A stretch of 64,000 nt of DNA, from NCBI GenBank assembly GCA_963696625.1, contig CAVOKZ010000047.1, forward strand, positions 1 through 64,000, given 5' to 3'. Shown here piece after piece: positions 41,676 through 50,141 of this stretch. The position numbers were made by a program, and so were the translations under genes. Within the stretch, counting starts at the first letter, position 1. The number at the start of each line of letters is the position of its first letter. The notes beneath the pieces are model-generated. The model did not search any database, was not told the DNA's origin, and saw nothing but the letters and a program-made list of their open reading frames with translations. This stretch comes from JAWVFN01 sp963696625 (GTDB lineage: Bacteria; Actinomycetota; Thermoleophilia; Solirubrobacterales; 70-9).

Positions 41676-42743
41676 CTAGAGATCAAGTGAAAGCGCTCCG
41701 GCCTGCTCTTCGGCGGCCGGGGCGCTTTCGCGTTCGTCGCCCTCGAGGTTGGCGAGGCCGACGCCGATCAGCCGCACGGCGGCGTCGAGCTCGAAGTCCT
41801 CGAGCAGCTTTCCCGCGACGCTGCGGACCACCTCGACCTCGTTGGTCGGCTCGGGAAGCGTCTTCGAGCGGGTGTAGGTGCGGAAGGGGTGGAGGCGGAT
41901 CTTCATCGTCACCGTGCGCCCCTTGCGCCCGTGTCGCTCGAGGCTCGAGCAGACCGAGCCCGCGAGACGCTCGAGCGTCTCGCGCAGCTCGCCGCGGTCG
42001 CTGACGTCGTAAGGGAAGGTCGTCTCGCGGCTCTCCGACTTTCGCACCCGCTTGGTCGTCAGCCGCTGGGCGCCGACGCCGTTGCCGCGGGCTCGCAGCC
42101 CCGGGCCGTGGTTCGAGCCGAAGGTCTGCTCGAGCAGCCCATCCTCCGCCGTCGCGAGCTGCGACACCGTCTCGATTCCGATCGCCTGCAGTCGCTGGAA
42201 CGTCTTGGGGCCGACCCCGGGGAGGATCGACGCCGGCTTGTCCCCGACCCGCTCGAACCAGTTCTCCTCGGTCAGCACGCAGAGCCCGTCGGGCTTGTCG
42301 AGGTCGGAAGCGATCTTCGCCATCAGCCGGTTGGGGGCGAGGCCGATCGAGCAGACGAGCTTCGTCGCCTCCTTCACCTTGCGCTTGATCTCGCGGGCGC
42401 GCGACTGGGGGACGGGGGAGCCCGAGAGGTCCACATAAGCCTCGTCCATGCCGACGACCTCGACCGTGTCCGAGAACTCGCGCAGCGTCTCCATCACCTT
42501 GTTCGACCCGCGCCGGTAGAGCTGCATGTCGACCGGGAGCACCGTGAGGCCGGGACAGCGGCGCTTGGCGGTGACGATCGGCAGCGCCGAGTGCACGCCG
42601 AATTTCCGCGCCGCGTAGGACGCCGTCGTCACCACGCCGCGCGGCCCGTCGTGGCCGACGACCACCGGCTTGCCGCTCAGTTTGGGGTGGCGGAGCATCT
42701 CGATCGAGACGTAGAAGGCGTCCATGTCCACGTGGGCGATCAC
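41676..42743 (-). CDS. dinB: DNA polymerase IV (Y family)
   Basis: 355 residues, ATG 42743. Translesion polymerase. Catalytic carboxylates in HVDMDAFYVSIE and EVVGMDEAYVDLS; GPRGVVTTASYAARKFGVHSA, CSIGLAPNRLMAKIASDLDKPDG, HhH region ILPGVGPKTFQRLQAIGI, and little-finger domain at the C-terminus. The end (EEQAGALSLDL) resembles a short beta-clamp binding peptide (Q-x-L-x-L-like). Convergent with the RlpA-like gene, 14 bp away. Confidence 0.94.
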   Translation of the reverse strand: MIAHVDMDAFYVSIEMLRHPKLSGKPVVVGHDGPRGVVTTASYAARKFGVHSALPIVTAKRRCPGLTVLPVDMQLYRRGSNKVMETLREFSDTVEVVGMDEAYVDLSGSPVPQSRAREIKRKVKEATKLVCSIGLAPNRLMAKIASDLDKPDGLCVLTEENWFERVGDKPASILPGVGPKTFQRLQAIGIETVSQLATAEDGLLEQTFGSNHGPGLRARGNGVGAQRLTTKRVRKSESRETTFPYDVSDRGELRETLERLAGSVCSSLERHGRKGRTVTMKIRLHPFRTYTRSKTLPEPTNEVEVVRSVAGKLLEDFELDAAVRLIGVGLANLEGDERESAPAAEEQAGALSLDL

Positions 42744-42802
42744 TCGGTCGATCGTAGGGCGGACTCTGGACGCCAGGGGAGTAATACTCTAGGATTCTTA
42801 CA

Positions 42803-43037
42803 ATGAGGATCACCAGCAAGGGACAGGTGACGATCCCGAAGCGGATACGAGACGAGGCCGGGCTCTTGCCGGGCCAGGAGGTCGAATTCGAGCTTCTCCG
42901 GCGGTGCCGTGACTCTTCACCGGGCCGACGGCCGCTCCGCGCGCGGCGATCGCCTCGTGGAGCACCTGCGCTCGCACCGTGGCCAGTTCACGATGACGAC
43001 CGACGAGATCATGGCCCTGACCCGGGGCGAGGATTGA
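42803..43037 (+). CDS. AbrB/VapB antitoxin, frameshifted
   Basis: ATG 42803. The swapped-hairpin AbrB motif MRITSKGQVTIPKRIRDEAGLLPGQEVEFEL is intact. After an extra base near 42896 the other frame gives SGGAVTLHRADGRSARGDRLVEHLRSHRG and FTMTTDEIMALTRGED to TGA 43037, the normal toxin-binding tail. A short palindrome GAGTAATACTC (42779-42789) just upstream may be its operator. Either a mutation that would disable the antitoxin or a consensus error. Confidence 0.75.
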
Positions 43038-43058
43038 CGCCGGCCCTCTCAAGTTGAG

Positions 43059-43463
43059 GTGGCCCAAACTCTGGTCGACTCAAATGTCCTCATCGACGTC
43101 ATCTCCGGAGACGCACGATGGGAGGATTGGTCAGCCGACGCGCTGGCCCGTGCGGCAGGGGAAGGCTTGGCACTCGTCAACCCCGTCGTCTACTCAGAGG
43201 TCTCGATCGGCTTCTGCACGATCGAAGACTGCGAGTCGGCGCTCGACGCGCTCCAGCTTGCGCGTGAGCCGGTCCCGTGGCCTGCTGCGTTTCTGGCCGG
43301 CAAGGCGTACGTCGAGTACCGCCGCCGCGGCGGGCGCCGGCGCCCGCCGCTGCCTGATTTCTTCATTGGCGCCCATGCCGCCGTCCGTGGCCTGCGCCTG
43401 CTGACCCGCGACCCCGCTCGATACCGCACCTACTTTCCCAGGCTCGTGCTGCTCTGCCCGTAG
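43059..43463 (+). CDS. VapC-type PIN-domain toxin
   Basis: 134 residues, GTG 43059. PIN ribonuclease pattern: TLVDSNVLIDVISGD with the first Asp, NPVVYSEVSIGF with Glu, LPDFFIGAHAAVRGLRLLTRDPARYRTYFP with further acidic residues. Directly behind the AbrB-type antitoxin, so a VapBC module. Confidence 0.87.
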   Translation: MAQTLVDSNVLIDVISGDARWEDWSADALARAAGEGLALVNPVVYSEVSIGFCTIEDCESALDALQLAREPVPWPAAFLAGKAYVEYRRRGGRRRPPLPDFFIGAHAAVRGLRLLTRDPARYRTYFPRLVLLCP

Positions 43464-43493
43464 GTCGCGGCCATCTCGCTACATTTGATCGCG

Positions 43494-43820
43494 GTGGGCT
43501 CTTCGGAAGTCAAGAACCTCGAAGCGATCTCCAAGGCGATCGACCAGCACAACTCGAGCTGCCCGTTCCCGGCGGCCGAGGTGCGGATGAACCCGTTCGA
43601 GATCGAGCGCCTGGGCTGGGACGAGATCCGCGGCCTGCCGCTGGTCCCCGACGAGGAGCTCGGCACCGGCCGCTTCCGCATCGTCTGCGCCCGCGACGCC
43701 GAAGGCGAGGGCATCACCGAGGCCGAGGCCCTGGGAATCCCGGTCGAGGTCGCCGTGCCCGGCGGCGTCCCGGAGCCTGAGGAGGACGAGGCACGGCTTC
43801 GCCATAAGGTCGCTCCGTAG
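43494..43820 (+). CDS. Conserved hypothetical protein
   Basis: 108 residues from GTG 43494. SSEVKNLEAISKAIDQHNSSCPFPAAEVRMNPFEIERLGWDEIRGLPLVPDEELGTGRFRI then an acidic tail (PGGVPEPEEDEARL). The well-conserved-looking block CPFPAAEVRMNPFE-ERLGWDEI suggests a real family, which I cannot name. No signal or membrane segment; cytoplasmic. Confidence 0.65.
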   Translation: MGSSEVKNLEAISKAIDQHNSSCPFPAAEVRMNPFEIERLGWDEIRGLPLVPDEELGTGRFRIVCARDAEGEGITEAEALGIPVEVAVPGGVPEPEEDEARLRHKVAP

Positions 43821-43886
43821 CGGCCGCCGAAGCACAACGTCGCTACGGGCTGCGCCCTTCGCGACAAGTGGGGCGGCCTGACGTCG

Positions 43887-44636
43887 CTAGACGTTCGAGA
43901 AGTCGAGCCCGAGGCCGTCGAGCCAGTTGATCGCCTCGTTGTTGAGGCGGGTCAGCTCGTTGGTCCAGACGAGGACGCCCATCGCGATCAGGATCACGCC
44001 GCCGGTCGCCATGATCAGTGGGTAGTGGCGCTTGACCACCGCGAAGGCCGTCGTCATGCGGGTGAAGGCGAGGGCGCTGAGCACGAACGGGATTGCGAGG
44101 CCGGCCGAGTAGATCGCCATCAGCCCAGCGCCCTCGGCGGCTTCCCCAGTCGTCGCGGCGAGGCTGAGGATCGCGCCGAGGGTGGGACCGATGCAAGGTG
44201 TCCAGGCGAAGGCGAAGGCGGCCCCGGCTACGACCGGCCCGCCGCGGCCGGCGCGCTCGAGCAGCGCCTCGACGTGCCATTCCTTGTTCAGCATCGGGAC
44301 GAATAGAGCGGCGACAAAGAGCACGCCCATCGCGATGATCAGGATCGCGGAGATCTTGTTGAGGGTGTCGCGGTTGTCCTGGAGGAAGCTGCCGAGGCCG
44401 GTCGCGGTGATGCCGAGGGCGATGAAGATCGCCGAGAAGCTCGCGACGAAGAGGATGCTCGGCGTCAAGACCTTGCGCCAGTCGGCGTCCTCGAGCTCGA
44501 CCGCCGACACGCCGGTCACGGCCGCGAGGTAGCCGGGCACGAGCGGAAGCACGCAGGGAGAGAGGAAGCTGACCAGGCCAGCCCCGAACGCAGCGAGTAT
44601 TCCGACCCCGCCGACAGACAAATCCGCCGCCACCAT
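43887..44636 (-). CDS. ccdA: CcdA/DsbD-type cytochrome c biogenesis membrane protein
   Basis: 249 residues, ATG 44636. Six membrane helices with the redox cysteines in SFLSPCVLPLVPGYLA (helix 1) and FAWTPCIGPTLGAIL (helix 4), which carry electrons from thioredoxin to exterior thiol proteins. Usual CcdA length. No ResB/CcsA or thioredoxin-like partner is adjacent here. Confidence 0.92.
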   Translation of the reverse strand: MVAADLSVGGVGILAAFGAGLVSFLSPCVLPLVPGYLAAVTGVSAVELEDADWRKVLTPSILFVASFSAIFIALGITATGLGSFLQDNRDTLNKISAILIIAMGVLFVAALFVPMLNKEWHVEALLERAGRGGPVVAGAAFAFAWTPCIGPTLGAILSLAATTGEAAEGAGLMAIYSAGLAIPFVLSALAFTRMTTAFAVVKRHYPLIMATGGVILIAMGVLVWTNELTRLNNEAINWLDGLGLDFSNV

Positions 44637-44771
44637 CGCGATCAGCGTAGCGACGAGCTCAGCTCAGCCGCGTTGGACGGGGCGAAACCGCGCATGTCGT
44701 CGTCGCGCTCGAAGGTTTGGGGCAAAGGCAGCAGCAGGGTCAGGCGCGGAAGTCACGCTTGATAACGCTTC

Positions 44772-45233
44772 TTATGTGAACCAAACCGGCCCATTTAGGT
44801 ACCCACTTGTAAGACGACACGGAACGGCGCCCGCCGCGGCCGGGTCGAGGTCTCGATCAGCGCAGAGCTCCTCCCCGAGCCTCAGCCCCGCGTCGAGCTG
44901 GGCATCAACCACGACGAAGTCATCGAAGTCCAAGGTCCGGAAGGCCTCCTCGCGGTGAAGCCACGCCTCTTTCGGGCTGAACAGCGGCGGCAGCGCGAGC
45001 GTCGGCTTCGTCCCGGGGCCCCGAGTCCGCGTTTGCTTGATCTCAGCGGTTCGCACGCGCGCGACCGCGTCCCGGGCATCGCGCGCATCGACGGAAACCA
45101 GGTACTCGCGCAGTTGCCCGCCCCAGCCCGGCGCGCTGTGGTGCTCGATCATCGTGATCCCGGCCGCCGAGAGGGCGTCCCGGGTAGGCCGGGTCAGCGG
45201 CGGGCCCCGGAAGCTGACTGCGGCAGGAGTCAT
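44772..45233 (-). CDS. Hypothetical protein
   Basis: 153 residues, ATG 45233. Protein-like composition (TMIEHHSAPGWGGQLREYLVSVDARDARDAVARVR, FSPKEAWLHREEAFRTLDFDDFVVVDAQLDAG). Family not recognised. It lies 12 bp downstream of a VapC gene, on the same strand, so it may be read with the toxin-antitoxin module. The 135 bp between it and ccdA show nothing. Confidence 0.5.
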   Translation of the reverse strand: MTPAAVSFRGPPLTRPTRDALSAAGITMIEHHSAPGWGGQLREYLVSVDARDARDAVARVRTAEIKQTRTRGPGTKPTLALPPLFSPKEAWLHREEAFRTLDFDDFVVVDAQLDAGLRLGEELCADRDLDPAAAGAVPCRLTSGYLNGPVWFT

Positions 45234-45245
45234 CTCTTCCTTCGG

Positions 45246-45647
45246 TCAGCTCGCGATGGCCAAAACGCGGAGACTGGGAACTCTGTTGAACTCGGCGCCG
45301 TTGCGTGTCGCAAGGCCGTATCCGTGGGCCACGGCTGTGGCTGCGATCCAAAGGTCGTGGGCGCCGATGATCTCGCCGCGGTTGGCGAGATCAGCCCAGA
45401 GGTCAGCGTGAACACGGGCGACTCGATCGGTAATCGGGACCGCTTGAAGCTCAGCGAGGAAATGTTCCACGAACGCACGCCGACGAGCGCGAATCCGTCC
45501 GCTGGCGCGTGCAACGCCGTGGAGCAACTCGCTCACGGTAATGACACTGATGGCCCGTTCTTCCTCGCCCAGTAACCGGTCTACTTCCGGATCGGCGACG
45601 CCTCGCTCGAGATCGACCAATAGGTCTGTGTCGATCAGGAGGGCCAA
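45246..45647 (-). CDS. VapC-type PIN-domain toxin
   Basis: 133 residues. PIN core: LLIDTDLLVDLERG with the first Asp, ISVITVSELLHGV with Glu, and IIGAHDLWIAATAVAHGYGLATRNGAEFNRVPSLRV with the third and fourth acidic residues. Overlaps its antitoxin by 13 bp, the usual antitoxin-first order. Confidence 0.9.
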   Translation of the reverse strand: MALLIDTDLLVDLERGVADPEVDRLLGEEERAISVITVSELLHGVARASGRIRARRRAFVEHFLAELQAVPITDRVARVHADLWADLANRGEIIGAHDLWIAATAVAHGYGLATRNGAEFNRVPSLRVLAIAS

Positions 45648-45892
45648 GGCTCGCCGGGCTCGCCGGCGCTTTCGCGAACCGCTTCCAGGTCAGCGGCGAA
45701 GTCTTCGTCAGTCCGCGGTGCCGTCGCGATCAAATCCCGGAAGCGGGCCGCCGAGATCGCTTGAGCCTTGGGCGGCCCGATCACTGCGACCGGGGCACCG
45801 CTGCGCGTCACCTCGACCTCCTCGCCCGCGGCGACACGGTTGAGGACGTTGGAAAAGCTGCGAGCGGCCTCGGTTGCCGTCATGCGCGCCAT
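45635..45892 (-). CDS. Phd/YefM-type antitoxin
   Basis: 85 residues, ATG 45892. TATEAARSFSNVLNRVAAGEEVEVTRSGAPVAVI is the Phd/YefM DNA-binding fold; the acidic C-terminal part (RTDEDFAADLEAVRESAG) would cover the toxin. An A/T-rich stretch upstream with GATATACT (minus strand, ~45899-45906) is a candidate -10 box. Confidence 0.88.
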   Translation of the reverse strand: MARMTATEAARSFSNVLNRVAAGEEVEVTRSGAPVAVIGPPKAQAISAARFRDLIATAPRTDEDFAADLEAVRESAGEPGEPWPS

Positions 45893-46103
45893 GGACGCAG
45901 TATATCGGATAAATCAGATGCAGCCACGATTCGGATGTCGTCGCCAGTGTCATTTGAATGACGCTTTACAACAAGAGCTGGCAACTGGTCCTCTCTGATC
46001 GTGTTGCGGGCCCGGCCGCCCGGGTAGATGGCGCCTCCTTGTCGTCCTGAGCAGCAGCAAGCCCACCTCAGAACGGGCACCTCCGCGATGCCCCTGCCAC
46101 GCG

Positions 46104-47634
46104 AGGGTGTCGCACAAACCCCCTGCATTTCCGTCCGTTTGGGGCCAGAAAATGGCCTATGACACAGAACTTCAGAAGCTGCGACCGAGACCAACCGCTA
46201 TTGCTGCCGCCCGACCTGCGCGACTGGCTGCCCGAGGATCACCTCGCGTGGTTCGTGATCGAGGCGGTGGACGAGCTCGACCTCGAGCCCTTCTACGGCG
46301 CCTACCGCGCCGACGGCCACGGCGCCGCCGCCCACGAGCCGAAGATGATGGTCACCCTCTTCGCCTACGCGTACTGCGTGGGCGAGCGCTCCTCACGCGC
46401 GATCGAGCGCCGCTGCCGCGAAGACATCGCCTTCCGGGTGATCTGCGCGAACCAGATCCCCGACCACGCGACCATCGCCCGCTTTCGCGTTCGCCACGAG
46501 GACGCCCTCGCCGATCTCTTCGGCCAGGTTCTCGGCCTCTGCGCGAAGGCGGAGATCATCGATCCCGCGGTGCTCGCGGTCGACGGCTCGAAGTTCGCCG
46601 CCGCCGCCTCTGACTCGGCGATCCGCACCTACGAGCAGATCGCGGCTGAGATCCTTGCCGAGGCCGGGCGCATCGACGCCGCCGAGCACGAGACCCACGG
46701 CGAAGCCCGTGGCGACGAGCTGCCGAGGCACCTTACGAGCACCCAGGGCAGGAGCGGCTGGCTGCGCGAGGCAAAGAAGGCCTCGAGGCCGAGCGCGCTG
46801 CCAGACCCGAGCCGGTTCCACGCGAGCGCGCCAAGCGCCTCGAGCTCTGCCACGCCCGCCTGGCCGAGGACTGGCGCTCTGAGCACGCCGCAAACCGCGC
46901 CTTCGAGGACTACCACGCGCACGGCCGCAGAAGCGACGGGCGCCGCCACGGCAAGGCGCCGAAGCCCTACGCGCCTCCGCCTCGGCCCGAGGGCAAGATC
47001 AACACCACCGACCCTGACGCCCGGCGGATGAAGTTCGGCCGCAACTTCGTTCCCGCCTACAACGCTCAGGCGGTTACGACCAAGGGCCAGGTGATCGTTG
47101 CCGCCGAGATCGTGACCGAGGGCGGTGACTTCGAGCAGCTCGACCCGATGATCTCAGCCGCCGAGCGCGAGCTCGAAGGCGCCGGGGTCACCGAGCGCCC
47201 CGGGGTGGTCGTGGCCGATGCCGGCTACTGGTCAAACGCCCACATCGACTCGCTGCGCCAGCGCGGCATGATCCCGATCGTCGCCCCCGACAGCACTCGC
47301 GGGCGGCCACGAAAGAACCGACTCGGCGGGCCCTACGACTTCATGCGAAGGGTGATCGCGAGCGAACCCGGCGGCGCCCTCTACTCCAGGCGAATGCCGA
47401 TGATCGAGCCGGTCTTCGCCCAGATCAAGGCAAACCGGCGGATCGACCGGCTCAAACGCAGGGGCCGGGCCGCCGCTCGCTCGGAATGGCGCCTCATCGC
47501 CGCGACACACAACCTTCTCAAGCTCTACCGCAGTCAGTTGGCGGCAACTGCCGCCTGAGAGGTAGACCCGCTCCTCACTGACGGCTCCGCGGAACCGCGG
47601 TTGCGCCTCTCTCGGCACATTTATGCGACACCCT
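46104..47634 (+). mobile_element. IS1182-type insertion sequence with inverted ends and target duplication
   Basis: 1531 bp. Ends AGGGTGTCGCACAAA (46104-46118) and TTTATGCGACACCCT (47620-47634) are inverted repeats matching at 14 of 15 positions. CACGCG occurs immediately outside both ends (46098-46103 and 47635-47640), a probable 6-bp target duplication. The right flank is copy B of the 60-bp dispersed repeat, so the element entered that repeat. Confidence 0.85.
46159..47558 (+). CDS. IS1182-family transposase read in two frames
   Basis: ATG 46159. Frame 1: PLLLPPDLRDWLPEDHLAWFVIEAVDELDL, RADGHGAAAHEPKMMVTLFAYAY, RSSRAIERRCREDIAFRVICANQIPDHATIARFR and LAVDGSKFAAAAS with the first DDE Asp. 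After ~46778 (AAAGAAGGCC) the other frame gives GLEAERAARPEP, KFGRNFVPAYNAQAVT, GVVVADAGYWSNAHI with the second Asp and FAQIKANRRIDRLKRRG. A -1 shift or one lost base joins them. Normal for IS1182 is a single ORF, so the copy may be dead unless frameshifting occurs. Confidence 0.82.
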
Positions 47635-47695
47635 CACGCGGAGGGAGTCACGCGCGATTGCGTTCCGGTCGCGCCTCCTCCGCATGAAAGCGGAG
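47635..47695 (+). repeat. Dispersed ~60-bp element, copy B (IS target)
   Basis: CACGCGGAGGGAGTCACGCG ... CGCGCCTCCTCCGCATGAAA. It is interrupted at its left edge by the IS1182-type element; the left flank of the IS ends in GCCACGCG, so the CACGCG of the repeat was duplicated. Confidence 0.75.
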
Positions 47696-47726
47696 ATCCG
47701 CCTAGGCGCGGGATACTGCGCGCGGG

Positions 47727-48128
47727 ATGTCGCAGCAGAACGTGGAGATCATCCGGGAAAGCACTGAGGCGTTCCTGCGTGGGGACTGGGATACCGCGTT
47801 CGAGAGCGTTGATCCCGAGATCGAATGGGAGGAGACGCCCAGCCTGGGGCCCGACGCAAGCGTGTACCGAGGGATCAATGAGGCTCGGCGGGCGCTGGAG
47901 AGCTGGATGGGGATGTGGACTGAGTACCAGGCGGAGGTAAGCGAGTATCTGGACGCCGGGGACGACGTGGTCGTGCTCTTCAAGGAGCGCGGCCACGGTG
48001 GGGCCAGCGATGCGGTCGTCGAGCGTCAGATCGGCACCGTGTACATGCTTCGAGACGGGAACGTGGTGCGCGCACGCCTGTTCGGAAACTGGAGCGAGGC
48101 GCGCGAAGCCGGTGGTCTTTCGAGGTAG
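47727..48128 (+). CDS. SnoaL/NTF2-like protein
   Basis: 133 residues, ATG 47727. MSQQNVEIIRESTEAFLRGDWDTAFESVDPEIEWEE is the common start of small SnoaL-like proteins; DDVVVLFKERGHG and YMLRDGNVVRARLFGNWSEAREAGGL complete the alpha+beta cone. Ligand or enzyme function unknown. A second homologue follows immediately. Confidence 0.85.
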   Translation: MSQQNVEIIRESTEAFLRGDWDTAFESVDPEIEWEETPSLGPDASVYRGINEARRALESWMGMWTEYQAEVSEYLDAGDDVVVLFKERGHGGASDAVVERQIGTVYMLRDGNVVRARLFGNWSEAREAGGLSR

Positions 48129-48131
48129 ATG

Positions 48132-48674
48132 ATGTCGCAGGAGAACGTTGAGCTTGTGCGCCGCGCGGACCTGCACTTCGCCGAGACCGGCGAGCCGCTG
48201 TGGGAGGCGCTGCACCCCGACGTCACCTCCGTGGATTGGGATGTCCCCGACGCGGAGGATCACGTCGGACACGATGGCGTGAGGCAGTGGCTGGCGAACT
48301 GGGCATCCGCCTGGGACCACTTCGAGATGGAGCCCGATGGCTACCGGGATGCCGATGACAAGGTCGTATCTCTCTTCACGATGCGAGCGACCGGCAGAGG
48401 TAGCGGCGTCACCCTCGAGCGCAAGGATGCAATCGTATTCTCGGTCGAGAACGGACTGATCACGCGCCTGGAGTACTTCAACGACCAGGCCGCGGCCCTC
48501 GAAGCCGCCGGGCTACCGGAGGAGTCAGAAGTACCGCTTTGGAGCCACGCCGACGCCGATCTTGGGCGTCTGGAAGCCCATAACCGAGGTGGTGTCTCTA
48601 ATTTAGTTAGAGCTTCCTCAGCCGGATCTTGCGGGTCTTGGTGGCCGGAAGGCCGAAGGTCGGGGTGTAGGTGA
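48132..48674 (+). CDS. SnoaL/NTF2-like protein with an odd C-terminus
   Basis: 180 residues from ATG 48132 (the ATG at 48129 is possible). SQENVELVRRADLHFAETGEPLWEALHPDVTSVDW and RITRLEYFNDQ-like LITRLEYFNDQAAALEAAGL match the previous gene. After ~residue 135 the protein runs on (EVPLWSHADADLGRLEAHNRGGV...) and overlaps the convergent gene by 68 bp, with an unlikely Ser/Gly/Trp-rich end. The original stop was probably lost or moved. Confidence 0.75.
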   Translation: MSQENVELVRRADLHFAETGEPLWEALHPDVTSVDWDVPDAEDHVGHDGVRQWLANWASAWDHFEMEPDGYRDADDKVVSLFTMRATGRGSGVTLERKDAIVFSVENGLITRLEYFNDQAAALEAAGLPEESEVPLWSHADADLGRLEAHNRGGVSNLVRASSAGSCGSWWPEGRRSGCR

Positions 48675-49824
48675 CCTTCGCGGCGACTTTGACCCGGCCG
48701 GTGCGGTTGAGCTTGCTCCGCTTGCGACCCTTCGCCTTGATCCGCAGCTTGACCTTGCCGGCGGCGGTTACGGCCCGCTCGATGGTTCGCAGATTCGCGC
48801 CGGCCGCGGTCGTGCGCTGTTTGACGAGGCCCTTTCCGTTCAGAGCCAGCTCGCCAGGGCCAGGAACGATGACGATCAGCGTTGCGGTGCCGCGGCGCTT
48901 GTTTCGCTTCAGCTTGCCGAAGCTGAACGCGTTCGACGGCGGCGGGGGGTCGAGCGCCACCCCGGTTGGGGAGGCCGCGCCCGTGATGAAGCCCTGGTTC
49001 ACACCCGTGCCATCGAGGTTTGCGCGACCGATCGTGGTGCTGCCGGAGTTGGACCAATAGATGTAGGAGCCGTCGACCGCTAGCCCGTCCGGGTTGGTGG
49101 CGCCGGTGATGAAGCTCGGGTTGGCCCCGGTACCGTCGAGGTTGGCGCGCCCGATCGGGGCCATGCTCCCGACGGTCGGCCCTAAGTCGGCCCAGAAGAT
49201 GTGCGTGGCGTTGACCGTCACCCCTCCCAGCTGGCTGGTGGTAGAGACGGGGAGAAAGCTCGCGGCGGCGGCGGAGCCGTCGAGGTTGGCGCGCCCGATC
49301 GCTCGCGGGTTGTAGTTCGCCCAGTAGATGTGGCCACCATCCACAGCGACCCCGGTGGGAAAGGTGGCGCCGGTGACGACGGACGAGTTGGCGCCCGAGC
49401 CGTCGAGGTTGGCGCGGCCGATCGAGCCTGTGGAGACATTATTCGCCCAGTAGATGTGGGCGCCGTCGAGTGCCAGGCCTGTTGGGTTGCCGGCGCCGGT
49501 GATGAAGCTCGGATTGACCGCCGTGCCGTCGAGGTTCGCGCGCCCGATCGTGCCGTCGTCGCGGCTGCTGACCCAATAGATGTGCGTGTAGTTGACCGCG
49601 ATCCCGCTGGGGGATCCGGCGCCGCTGATGAAGCCCTGAGTGGCGCCGTTGCCGTCCAGCTCGGCCCGCCCGATCGTGCCGGTGCCGGAGTTGCCCCAGT
49701 AGATTCGCGCCTCGGCTGGTGAAGCGACCGCCAAGCCCAGCAGCAGAACCGTCAGCGCGAGGACCGAACCGCACAGCCGCCCGCTTGCGCGACGAACCGC
49801 GAATGGAACCCCCATCCCCGACAT
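48607..49824 (-). CDS. Secreted YWTD-like beta-propeller protein
   Basis: 405 residues, ATG 49824. Signal peptide ending ~residue 38 (VLLLGLAVASPAEA). Six repeats of ~43 residues with the pattern HIYWAN...TIGRANLDGTGANPSFITGATNPTGLAVDG, like LDL-receptor class B (YWTD) blades, make one six-bladed propeller. The C-terminal ~100 residues (FSFGKLKRNKRRGTATLIVIVP ... IRLRKL) are the basic domain shared with the protein at 21892-22728. Probably extracellular and attached to the surface; ligand unknown. Confidence 0.85.
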   Translation of the reverse strand: MSGMGVPFAVRRASGRLCGSVLALTVLLLGLAVASPAEARIYWGNSGTGTIGRAELDGNGATQGFISGAGSPSGIAVNYTHIYWVSSRDDGTIGRANLDGTAVNPSFITGAGNPTGLALDGAHIYWANNVSTGSIGRANLDGSGANSSVVTGATFPTGVAVDGGHIYWANYNPRAIGRANLDGSAAAASFLPVSTTSQLGGVTVNATHIFWADLGPTVGSMAPIGRANLDGTGANPSFITGATNPDGLAVDGSYIYWSNSGSTTIGRANLDGTGVNQGFITGAASPTGVALDPPPPSNAFSFGKLKRNKRRGTATLIVIVPGPGELALNGKGLVKQRTTAAGANLRTIERAVTAAGKVKLRIKAKGRKRSKLNRTGRVKVAAKVTYTPTFGLPATKTRKIRLRKL

Positions 49825-50141
49825 TCGCCAATACTAGCCCCATTTCGGGGCGGCGGCAAATTCCACTGACATGGCACGGGCGACACTCGCCCGCCGCATC
49901 CGCCCAGCACTGAGGGGTCGGGCGGTGACGGCCGCTTTTGCATGCGCAATCGAGCGTCCCGGGAACATCCCGCCTGCTCCCCTAAAGGGCGAAGAGGAGG
50001 AGCGGGAATGGAGTCGTCATGACACCTCCCTTGCGCGAAACCCAGCACTGAGGGGCGGCAGTGCCCCTAATCGCGCGAAGGAGCCGCGCAAATCGGGTCA
50101 CGTAGTGTCAGCTCCGCTCACATCGGACGACTTGATCGGCG
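49825..50141. other. Intergenic stretch with a direct repeat and hairpin
   Basis: CCCAGCACTGAGGGG occurs twice (49903-49917 and 50041-50055), 138 bp apart. The second copy is followed by AGGGGC...GCCCCT, a possible hairpin at 50050-50068. No protein-like frame is visible. Confidence 0.45.

Noticed and set aside
24041..47634. Composite transposon between the two insertion sequences
   Set aside because: The elements belong to different families with different ends, and the intervening DNA includes core genes such as proS and nadE.
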